64,000 nt of DNA from assembly GCA_021324465.1 (NCBI GenBank), contig JAJPJB010000016.1, positions 25,134 to 89,133 on the forward strand, read 5' to 3'. The position numbers and the translations under genes were made by a program. The notes under the pieces were generated by a model that saw only the letters and a program-made list of their open reading frames with translations, ran no database searches and had not been told where the DNA came from. Of this stretch, positions 17,247 through 24,620 are shown in pieces. This DNA comes from Hyphomicrobiaceae bacterium. GTDB lineage: Bacteria; Pseudomonadota; Alphaproteobacteria; Rhizobiales; Xanthobacteraceae. Position 1 is the first letter of the stretch. Each line of letters starts with the position of its first letter.

Positions 17247-17286
17247 TCGAAACGCGAAGAGCCCCTGGGGAGGCCGGAGGCACGTC

Positions 17287-19026
17287 ATGGTCGCTGAAAT
17301 GGGCGCAAAGAGTACCGTGCAAGCGCGCGATACCGACCATCGCAGTCTTGCAAATGGCAAATTGGCAAACGGCAAGGACCGCATCGATTTCCAGACCGAG
17401 CCCTCCCGCTATCGGCACTGGAAGCTTGCCGTGGACGGCGACGTCGCCACGCTCACCATGGATGTCGACGAAAAGGCCGGCCTGTTCGAAGGCTACGATC
17501 TGAAGCTCAATTCCTACGATCTCGGCGTCGACATCGAACTTGCCGATGCGCTCGAGCGGCTGCGCTTCGAATATCCGCAGGCGCGCGCGCTGGTGCTGCG
17601 CTCGGCCAAGCCGCGGGTGTTTTGCGCCGGCGCCAATATTCGCATGCTGGGGAGCGCGAGCCATGCGCACAAGGTTAATTTCTGCAAATTCACCAACGAG
17701 ACGCGCAATGGGATCGAAGACCTGAGCGAAAATTCCGGTATCAAGTCGATCTGCGCCATCAACGGCACGGCGGCCGGCGGCGGCTATGAGCTTGCGCTCG
17801 CAACCGACTACATCATGCTGATCGACGACGGCTCGGCCGCGGTGTCGCTGCCGGAACTGCCGCTGCTTGCGGTGCTGCCCGGCACCGGCGGGCTGACGCG
17901 GATTTCCGACAAGCGCAGAGTGCGCCGCGACCTCGCCGACGTGTTCTGCACCACCGAAGAAGGCGTCAAAGGCAAGCGCGCGGTCGACTGGCGACTGGTC
18001 GACGCCGTCGTCCCCGGCTCGAAATTCGACCAGGCCATTGCGGCGCGCGCCGAGGAATTTGCCGCGCAATCGCCGCGTGCGGGTACGGGCCCCGGCATAA
18101 AGCTGTCACCGCTGAAACGACGCTTTGCGGCCGACAGCGTGGAATACGCGACGCTCTCGGTCGAATTCCAGCGCGCGGAGCGCATCGCGACGGCGAGCCT
18201 GCGCGGTCCGACCGCGCCGCCGCCGCACAGCGCCGAGGCGATGGTGGCGCAGGGCGCGGATTTCTGGCCGCTAAAACTCGCACGCGAGCTCGACGATGCG
18301 ATCCTGCACATCCGGCTCAACGAGCTCGACACGGCCGCCATCGTGTTCAAATCCGACGGCGACCCGGTCCAGGTGCTCGCTTACGATCAATTCCTCGACG
18401 CCAACAAGGATCACTGGCTCGCCCGCGAGATCCGGCATTTGTGGAAGCGCGTGCTCAAGCGCGTCGACCTTACCTCACGCTCGCTGGTCACGCTGATCGA
18501 GCCGGGCTCGTGCTTTGCCGGCACGCTCGCCGAACTGCCGTTGGCGAGTGACAGGTCCTACATGCTGATCGGCCTGCGCGAGGGCGACAACAAAGAGCCG
18601 GCTGCTATGGCGCTTGCCGACGTCAATTTCGCCGCCTATCCGATGTCGAACGGACTGACGCGGCTCGGCTGCCGGTTTTTGGCGGATCCGGGTCAAGTCG
18701 AAGCGGCAAAAGCCGAGCGCGGCAAAATGCTTGATGCCGAAGCGGCGCAAAAGCTCGGCCTTGTCACTTTCGCGCTCGACGACATCGACTGGGACGAAGT
18801 GCGCGTGTTTCTGGAAGAGCGCGCGAGCTTTTCGCCAGACGGACTGACCGGACTCGAAGCCAATCTGCGCTTTGCCGGGCCTGAGACCATGGAATCGAAG
18901 ATATTCGCGCGGCTCACCGCCTGGCAGAACTGGATCTTCCAGCGTCCCAATGCCGTCGGCGAAGAAGGCGCGCTCAAGCGTTATGGAACCGGGCAGAAGC
19001 CGCTATTTGATACGAGAAGAGTATGA
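17287..19026 (+). CDS. boxC: 2,3-epoxybenzoyl-CoA dihydrolase (benzoyl-CoA-dihydrodiol lyase) BoxC
   Basis: A 579-residue protein with a GGAGG-like ribosome binding site at about 17276. It is a long crotonase-superfamily enzyme with an N-terminal enoyl-CoA hydratase fold (VLRSAKPRVFCAGANIRMLG oxyanion loop, CAINGTAAGGGYELALATDYIM) and a second, degenerate half. BoxC opens the ring of 2,3-epoxybenzoyl-CoA hydrolytically to an aldehyde plus formate. Length and sequence agree with the family (about 550 residues). boxB follows 136 bases later and the two are probably co-transcribed. Confidence 0.94.
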   Translation: MVAEMGAKSTVQARDTDHRSLANGKLANGKDRIDFQTEPSRYRHWKLAVDGDVATLTMDVDEKAGLFEGYDLKLNSYDLGVDIELADALERLRFEYPQARALVLRSAKPRVFCAGANIRMLGSASHAHKVNFCKFTNETRNGIEDLSENSGIKSICAINGTAAGGGYELALATDYIMLIDDGSAAVSLPELPLLAVLPGTGGLTRISDKRRVRRDLADVFCTTEEGVKGKRAVDWRLVDAVVPGSKFDQAIAARAEEFAAQSPRAGTGPGIKLSPLKRRFAADSVEYATLSVEFQRAERIATASLRGPTAPPPHSAEAMVAQGADFWPLKLARELDDAILHIRLNELDTAAIVFKSDGDPVQVLAYDQFLDANKDHWLAREIRHLWKRVLKRVDLTSRSLVTLIEPGSCFAGTLAELPLASDRSYMLIGLREGDNKEPAAMALADVNFAAYPMSNGLTRLGCRFLADPGQVEAAKAERGKMLDAEAAQKLGLVTFALDDIDWDEVRVFLEERASFSPDGLTGLEANLRFAGPETMESKIFARLTAWQNWIFQRPNAVGEEGALKRYGTGQKPLFDTRRV

Positions 19027-19134
19027 GGACGGACGACAGAACGACAAAAACGGACGACAGGACGGCAAAAGATGCAAGACGGATGGTGACCGTGCGCCGA
19101 ACGATTCTTATCCGTCGCCCGTCGTCGGTCACCC
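19023..19134. repeat. Repeat element with tandem and inverted GGACGAC units between boxC and boxB
   Basis: Two 21-base direct units at 19029-19049 and 19050-19070 (starting ACGGACGACAG) differ at two positions. Further right, TCCGTCGCCCGTCGTCGGTC at about 19110-19129 is an inverted partner. Related elements occur at 55935-56022 and 59463-59575. The element separates boxC from boxB. Confidence 0.6.
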
Positions 19135-19162
19135 ATAATTGGCCTCCGAGCAGGAGTGAGAC

Positions 19163-20608
19163 ATGAATATCCAGACCGTCGATTACACGACCAAGATTCC
19201 GAACAACGTCAATCTCATAGAGGACCGCCAGGTCCTGCGTGCGCTCGAGAGCTGGCATCCCGGCTATATCGACTGGTGGATGGATATGGGGCCGGATGGC
19301 TTTCAGGACGCCCTGGTCTATCTGCGCACAGCAGTTTCGGTCGACCCCAAAGGCTGGGCCAAATTCGATTACGTCAAAATGCCGGATTACCGCTGGGGCA
19401 TTCTGCTCGCGCCAAAGCAAGAGGGCCGCACGATTCCGTTCGGCCGCCATTATGGCGAGCCGGCCTGGCAGGAAGTGCCCGGCGAATATCGCGCCATGCT
19501 GCGGCGCCTTGTCGTCATCCAAGGCGATACCGAGCCGGCTTCGGTCGAGCAGCAGCGCCATCTCGGCAAGACGGCGCCGTCGCTCTACGACATGCGCAAC
19601 GTCTTTCAGGTCAATGTCGAGGAAGGCCGACACCTGTGGGCGATGGTCTATATTCTGCAGAAATATTTCGGCCGCGACGGCCGCGAGGAGGCGGCTGAGC
19701 TATTGCGGCGCCGCTCCGGCGATGCCGACAAGCCGCGCATGCTCGGCGCCTTCAACGAAGCGACACCGGATTGGCTGTCGTTCCACATGTTCACCTTCTT
19801 CACCGACCGCGACGGCAAGATGCAGCTCGAGTCGCTCGCGCAATCCGGCTTCGATCCGCTGTCGCGCACCTGCCGCTTCATGCTGACCGAGGAAGCGCAT
19901 CACATGTTTGTCGGTGAGACCGGCGTCGGGCGCACAGTACAGCGCACCTGCGAGGCGATGAAAGAGGCCGGCATCGACGACCCCTACGATATCGACAGAG
20001 TCCGCGATCTCGGCGTCATCGATCTGCCGACCATGCAGAAGAAGCTCAATCTGCATTATTCGCTCTCGCTCGATCTGTTCGGCTCGGAGGTCTCAACCAA
20101 TGCGGCGAATACTTTTACGGCAGGGCTGAAGGGCCGCTTCCAGGAGACCAAGATCAACGACGATCATAAACTCGAGAACGCGACCTATCCGGTGCTGAAA
20201 CTCGTCGATGGCGAGATCAAGCGTGTCGACGAGCCGGCTCTGACAGCCATCAATATGCGGCTGCGCGACGATTACACCGCGGACTGCCAGCGCGGGCTCG
20301 ATCGCTGGAACAAGATTTTTGACAAGACCGGCATCGCCTTCAAATTTAGGCTGCCGCATGTCGGATTCCATCGCCAGATCGGCGAGTTTAAGGACATCAA
20401 AGTCTCGCCCCACGGCCAAATCGTCGACGAGGCGACCTGGAAGCGCGATCAGGACAAGTGGCTGCCGTCACAGGACGACGGCGATTTCATCCAAAGCCTG
20501 ATGAAGCAGGTCGTCGAGCCCGGCAAGTTCGCGAGTTGGATCGCCCCGCCGCGCGTCGGCATCGACAACAAGCCGGGCGATTTCGAATACGTGAAGATCG
20601 CGGCGTAA
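19163..20608 (+). CDS. boxB: Benzoyl-CoA 2,3-epoxidase oxygenase subunit BoxB
   Basis: A 481-residue protein, ATG preceded by CAGGAGTGAG. BoxB is the diiron oxygenase component that epoxidises benzoyl-CoA. Candidate diiron ligand motifs are VNVEEGRHLWAMVY and LTEEAHHMFVGETG (two E-E-x-x-H elements). It starts NIQTVDYTTKIPNNVNL, as is typical. The reductase BoxA and a benzoate-CoA ligase, needed for the full pathway, are not encoded in the neighbourhood shown. A GC hairpin follows at 20635-20661. Confidence 0.95.
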   Translation: MNIQTVDYTTKIPNNVNLIEDRQVLRALESWHPGYIDWWMDMGPDGFQDALVYLRTAVSVDPKGWAKFDYVKMPDYRWGILLAPKQEGRTIPFGRHYGEPAWQEVPGEYRAMLRRLVVIQGDTEPASVEQQRHLGKTAPSLYDMRNVFQVNVEEGRHLWAMVYILQKYFGRDGREEAAELLRRRSGDADKPRMLGAFNEATPDWLSFHMFTFFTDRDGKMQLESLAQSGFDPLSRTCRFMLTEEAHHMFVGETGVGRTVQRTCEAMKEAGIDDPYDIDRVRDLGVIDLPTMQKKLNLHYSLSLDLFGSEVSTNAANTFTAGLKGRFQETKINDDHKLENATYPVLKLVDGEIKRVDEPALTAINMRLRDDYTADCQRGLDRWNKIFDKTGIAFKFRLPHVGFHRQIGEFKDIKVSPHGQIVDEATWKRDQDKWLPSQDDGDFIQSLMKQVVEPGKFASWIAPPRVGIDNKPGDFEYVKIAA

Positions 20609-20634
20609 TTGATCCCGCGCATCACTGACAGTGG

Positions 20635-20661
20635 AGGGGCGGCGCTGGTCACGCTGCCCCT
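20635..20661 (+). terminator. Possible terminator after boxB
   Basis: AGGGGCGGCG and CGCTGCCCCT form a ten-pair stem with one mismatch and a seven-base loop, followed by the weak tail TCTAACCTCT. It lies 27 bases after the boxB stop, between boxB and the convergent creatininase-family gene. Confidence 0.45.
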
Positions 20662-20728
20662 TCTAACCTCTGCAGCAAATGCAGAGACCATGTCCTTATG
20701 AACGCCAGACACGCTTGGATTTGTTTAC

Positions 20729-21559
20729 TCAGGCGAGCGGCCCCTCACGCAAGCGTGACAGGTCGAAGCGATCGATCTCGCGCAGCAATTCCACGAAAGC
20801 TTCGGCGCCGCGCGCGAGCGCCGCCTCGCCTTTCGCCGACGTTGCAAGCGTCGCGTCGCCGATGGCACCGGTCGGATGGATGTCCTGCGTCATCCAGGCA
20901 AAGCCGGCCGGCCTGTAAGCGCCGAGCCATTTGAATTCCTGCGCCATCGCGAGTGTTGCCGGAACGGCCTTCGGCGCTTTGTCGCCGCGCACGAGGTCAG
21001 GCTTGGCTGCAAGCATCAACGAGGTTTCGACATCACCGGCGTGAATGCCGTGTTTCTTTTCTTCCGCCGTGAACGCGCCCTCCGGATAGCCGAAGCGATG
21101 CCAGCCGACAGTGACGGCCAGCATGTTCAATCGCGTGCGCAGATCGCGCCCCACGATCTCCATCGCCGCGACATTGCCGCCATGGCTGGTGACCAGAACG
21201 AGCTTGCGCACGCCTGAGCGCGCTAGGCTCTCGCCAAGCTCAGTCCAGGCGGCAACCGCCGTGGTCGCGGAGAGCGTGAGCGTGCCGGGAAACGACAGAT
21301 GTTCGGCGGAGACGCCGATGCGCTGCACCGGCAGGAACGTCACCGGAAGCTCCTGCGGCAAGATCTTCTGGACACGCGCCAGATAGGCCTCGGCAATGAA
21401 CGTATCGACACCGAGCGGCAGATGCGGGCCGTGCTGCTCGATCGCCGCGAGCGGCAGCACCGCGATCCAGCGCACGGTCTCGGCGCCGGCGTCGGCAATG
21501 TCCTGCCAGGTCATGTCCATCCAGTTGCGTTTGGGCAGGGTCATGTGGGCATTGCTCAT
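20729..21559 (-). CDS. Creatininase family amidohydrolase
   Basis: A 276-residue protein. Signature: LPLAAIEQHGPHLPLGVDT (metal ligands E, H and D), followed by LVTSHGGNVAAM and KKHGIHAGDVETS. The family includes creatinine amidohydrolase, MftE peptidase and FAPy/pterin deformylases, so the family name does not fix the substrate. It is divergent from the ABC transporter gene at 21845, which may share regulation. Confidence 0.85.
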   Translation of the reverse strand: MSNAHMTLPKRNWMDMTWQDIADAGAETVRWIAVLPLAAIEQHGPHLPLGVDTFIAEAYLARVQKILPQELPVTFLPVQRIGVSAEHLSFPGTLTLSATTAVAAWTELGESLARSGVRKLVLVTSHGGNVAAMEIVGRDLRTRLNMLAVTVGWHRFGYPEGAFTAEEKKHGIHAGDVETSLMLAAKPDLVRGDKAPKAVPATLAMAQEFKWLGAYRPAGFAWMTQDIHPTGAIGDATLATSAKGEAALARGAEAFVELLREIDRFDLSRLREGPLA

Positions 21560-21616
21560 CGTTTGTCGCGATACGGATCAATAAGTATGAGAGACCGATT
21601 CAAAGCGGAGACCAAT

Positions 21617-21745
21617 CCCTGCATTGCAGGGCTAACCGCAGCGCAGAGAGAATTTGGAGTCAAGGATGCGCGAAGCGCACCGTCTTCAGCGGCGACCCTA
21701 TCGCCAGGGCGATGGGTCGTCCTTGAGTTCAATTTCTCCCTGCGC
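21617..21745. repeat. Two hairpins in the creatininase/ABC-transporter intergenic region, one very long
   Basis: A short perfect palindrome, CCCTGCATTGCAGGG, occupies 21617-21631. A long imperfect inverted repeat then has arms 21641-21666 and 21720-21745; they pair in about 21 of 26 positions. The interior GACCCTATCGCC/GGCGATGGGTC pairs as well, so the whole 105-base stretch folds into one rod. This could be a small non-autonomous element or a structured leader of the transporter mRNA. Confidence 0.6.
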
Positions 21746-21844
21746 TCCAATACGACTATGCAATGTAAGGGAATTTTCCGCCGGCGGGCGTTTTTTAACT
21801 CGTTCATATGCTAAGTCTGCGGCACCGACATTGAGGAACAGCCG

Positions 21845-22861
21845 ATGCGATTAACCGCAATCTCTCGCAAAGCCTTTGCAGTGCTCGCGCTTACAGCGGA
21901 CGTCGCCACCGCACACGCTCAAGCTTTCGACAAGGTCTCCTTCGGCACCAACTGGCTCGCCGAGGGCGAGCAGGGCGGCTTCTACCAGGCGCTTGCCGAC
22001 GGCACTTATCGCAAATACGGCCTCGATGTCACGATCGTGCCGGGCGGACCCAACACCAACAACCGCATCTTGCTGCCGGTCGGCAAGATCGATTTCTTTC
22101 TCAGCGCCAACACGCTGCAGTCGTTCGATGCGGTGGCACAAAACATCCCGACAGTCGAGGTCGCGGCGATGTTTCAGAAGGATCCGCAGGTCTTCATCGT
22201 CCATCCCGATCAGGGCATCGACAAATTCACCGATCTGAAAAATCTCACGCTGTTCGTGTCGCAGGAAGGCGTCGCAAGCTACTACCAGTGGCTCAAGGCC
22301 GACTACGGATTCAAGGATTCGCAGGTCAAGCCGTACACGTTCAACCCACAGCCGTTTCTCGCCAACAGGAAAAGCGCGATGCAGGGCTATGTCACCTCCG
22401 AACCCTTTGCCATCGAGAAGCAGGCGAAATTCAAGCCGAAAGTGTTCTTGCTCGCCGACCAGGGCTTTTCCGCCTATTCGACACTGATCGAGACGCGGCG
22501 CGATCTGGTCGAGCAGAAGCCCGATCTAGTGCAGCGCTTCGTCGATGCTTCGATCATCGGCTGGTACAATTACATTTATCATGACAATTCCGCCGGCAAT
22601 GCGCTGATCAAGAAGCAGAACCCCGAGATGACCGACGACCTGCTGACCTATTGCGTCGCCAAGCTCAAGGAATACGGCATTGTCGATTCCGGCGACGCGC
22701 AGACGCTCGGCATCGGCGCCATGACGGACGCGCGCATGAAGGAATTCTTCGACGAGATGACGCGCGCCGGCGTGGTCAAATCCGGCCTCGACTTTAAGAA
22801 AGGCTACACGCTGCAATTCGTCGACAAGAAGGTCGGCTTGGATCTGCGGCCGAAGCAGTAA
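21845..22861 (+). CDS. ABC transporter substrate-binding protein (NMT1/THI5-like, NitT/TauT type)
   Basis: A 338-residue protein with an N-terminal signal peptide (MRLTAISRKAFAVLALTADV...AHAQ, cleavage around residue 26). The mature part has the SsuA/NMT1-like fold: FGTNWLAEGEQGGFYQALADGTYRKYGLDVTIVPGG, then KIDFFLSANTLQSFDA and MQGYVTSEPFAI. These proteins bind small anions, sulfonates, pyrimidines or aromatic acids. With the ATPase and permease genes behind it, it forms a complete importer. The ligand is not predictable; proximity to the box genes suggests an aromatic acid, but that is speculation. Confidence 0.9.
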   Translation: MRLTAISRKAFAVLALTADVATAHAQAFDKVSFGTNWLAEGEQGGFYQALADGTYRKYGLDVTIVPGGPNTNNRILLPVGKIDFFLSANTLQSFDAVAQNIPTVEVAAMFQKDPQVFIVHPDQGIDKFTDLKNLTLFVSQEGVASYYQWLKADYGFKDSQVKPYTFNPQPFLANRKSAMQGYVTSEPFAIEKQAKFKPKVFLLADQGFSAYSTLIETRRDLVEQKPDLVQRFVDASIIGWYNYIYHDNSAGNALIKKQNPEMTDDLLTYCVAKLKEYGIVDSGDAQTLGIGAMTDARMKEFFDEMTRAGVVKSGLDFKKGYTLQFVDKKVGLDLRPKQ

Positions 22862-22868
22862 GACCACT

Positions 22869-23660
22869 ATGCCGTCTGCGGACAAAGCCGCGTCTTCCAT
22901 TCTCGCTTTGCGCGGCGTGAGCAAGACCTTTCCCAATGGAACCGCGGCGCTGGCCGGGCTTGATCTCGCGGTGCGAGCGGGCGAGTTCCTTTCGCTGCTC
23001 GGCCCTTCGGGCTGCGGCAAATCGACGGCGCTGCGAATCATCGCCGGCCTGAGCGAGCCCAGCGCCGGCAGCGTCGCGTGGCGGGCGACAAATGCGTCTG
23101 CCGACGGCCAACGGCGGATCGGCTTCGTGTTTCAGGAGCCGACGCTAATGCCCTGGGCCTCGGTGTTCAACAATGTGCTCCTGCCGCTGCGGCTTAAGCG
23201 GGTGCCTGCGGATAAGGCGAGCCGTTCGGTGGCTGCCGCGATCGAGCGGGTCGGCCTGCAAAGCTTTGCCAAGGCTTACCCGCGCGAATTGTCCGGCGGC
23301 ATGCGCATGCGCGTCTCGATCGCCCGGGCGCTGGTGACAGAGCCCGATCTTCTGTTGATGGACGAGCCGTTCGCGGCGCTCGACGAGATTACGCGCTTTA
23401 AGCTCAACAATGATTTGCTGGAGCTCTGGCAGGCGCTGCGCACCACCGTGGTCTTCGTCACCCACTCGGTGTTTGAGTCGGTCTATCTGTCGAGCCGGAT
23501 CGTGGTGATGACGGCGCGGCCGGGCCGCGTCTACACCGAGCTTACGAGCGATGCGCCCTATCCGCGCGCGGCGCAATTCCGCACCTCGGCCGAATATGCC
23601 GCGCTCTGCCGCCGTGCCTCGGAAGCGCTTGGGCAAGCGATGACGGTTGGAGGCGGATAA
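22869..23660 (+). CDS. ABC transporter ATP-binding protein (NitT/TauT family)
   Basis: A 263-residue ATPase, seven bases after the binding-protein gene. Walker A GPSGCGKST, Q-loop FVFQEPTLMPW, signature ELSGGMRMRVSIARAL, Walker B LLLMDEPFAALDE and H-loop VFVTHSVFES are all intact. It resembles SsuB/TauB. It energises the permease encoded next, whose ATG overlaps the TAA of this gene by one base. Confidence 0.94.
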   Translation: MPSADKAASSILALRGVSKTFPNGTAALAGLDLAVRAGEFLSLLGPSGCGKSTALRIIAGLSEPSAGSVAWRATNASADGQRRIGFVFQEPTLMPWASVFNNVLLPLRLKRVPADKASRSVAAAIERVGLQSFAKAYPRELSGGMRMRVSIARALVTEPDLLLMDEPFAALDEITRFKLNNDLLELWQALRTTVVFVTHSVFESVYLSSRIVVMTARPGRVYTELTSDAPYPRAAQFRTSAEYAALCRRASEALGQAMTVGGG

Positions 23661-24535
23661 TGGCGGCAAACGCACGGGCATCCGCTCGGTCCCGCGCAAC
23701 CGCGAATCCGGAAGCTCGGTCTCCGCTTGCGCGGGGGCGGCCGGCCACGACAAACCGTGAGCATGTGCTCCGCGTCGCACTGCCGCTGATCGTCCTGGCG
23801 CTCGTGCTGCTGATCTGGGAGGCGACCGTCCGCGTCGGCAATGTTCCGCCTTATGTGCTGCCGGCGCCCGATCTCATTGCGCAGACCCTGATCACCGACT
23901 GGTCGCTGTTGTGGCAGTCGCTCCTGGTGACGCTGCTGACCACTTTCGAGGGTTTTTTGCTCGCCGCAGCCGGCGGCGTCGGCTTGGCCGTTCTGTTCAA
24001 CCAATCGAAGCTTTTGGAATATTCGCTCTATCCCTATGCCGTGATCCTGCAGGTGACGCCGATCGTCGCGATCGCGCCGTTGCTGCTGATCTATCTGCCG
24101 CAGCCGCTTGCGGTGCTCGCTTGCGCCTGGATCGTGGCCTTTTTCCCGGTGCTGGCGAACACAACCCTGGGCCTGAATTCGACGGACCGCAATCTCGCCG
24201 ATTTGTTTGCGCTCTACGGCGCCTCTCGACTGCAGATTTTGTGGAATCTGAAGCTGCCGGCGGCGCTGCCTTACATTCTCGGCGGCCTGCGCATTGCCGG
24301 CGGCCTATCGCTGATCGGCGCCGTGGTCGCCGAGATTGCCGCTGGCGCCGCCGGCGCCGGCTCCGGTCTCGCCTACCGCATTGCCGAATCCGGCTACCGG
24401 CTCAACATCCCGCGCATGTTCGCGGCGCTGTTGTTGCTCTCCGTCGCCGGCATCGTGATCTTCTATCTCTTGTCGCTTGCCAATTATCTCGCGCTGCGCC
24501 GCTGGCACGAAAGCGCGCTGGAGCGCGAGCAATAA
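23660..24535 (+). CDS. ABC transporter permease (NitT/TauT family)
   Basis: A 291-residue inner-membrane permease with about six hydrophobic helices, the first around LRVALPLIVLALVLLIWEA. The EAA-like loop is LYGASRLQILWNLKLPAALPYILGGL, contacting the ATPase. The N-terminal ~35 residues are Arg/Ala/Pro-rich and low in hydrophobicity. The DNA there contains CTCCGCTTGCGCGGG, similar to a half-site of the REP-like element at 934-1008, so part of this N-terminus may be a translated repeat. Confidence 0.92.
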   Translation: MAANARASARSRATANPEARSPLARGRPATTNREHVLRVALPLIVLALVLLIWEATVRVGNVPPYVLPAPDLIAQTLITDWSLLWQSLLVTLLTTFEGFLLAAAGGVGLAVLFNQSKLLEYSLYPYAVILQVTPIVAIAPLLLIYLPQPLAVLACAWIVAFFPVLANTTLGLNSTDRNLADLFALYGASRLQILWNLKLPAALPYILGGLRIAGGLSLIGAVVAEIAAGAAGAGSGLAYRIAESGYRLNIPRMFAALLLLSVAGIVIFYLLSLANYLALRRWHESALEREQ

Positions 24536-24620
24536 CTGATCTTGCGCGGAGCGCAGCGACGAAGCTGTCCAGGGCCGCACCGCCGCCCAGACTGTTTCGC
24601 TGCCCGGCATGACGGTTGCG

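Noticed and set aside
21754..21770. CTATGCAATGTAAG as a fourth BoxR site in front of the ABC importer
   Set aside because: Matches ATGCATTATAAT in only 9 of 12 positions and lies at the edge of another repeat; not enough to link the importer to BoxR.
24536..24620. Repeat element downstream of the permease gene
   Set aside because: The strings GCGGAGCGCAGCGACGAAG and GCCCGGCATGACGG recall the rhizobial repeats, but the arms do not pair convincingly.
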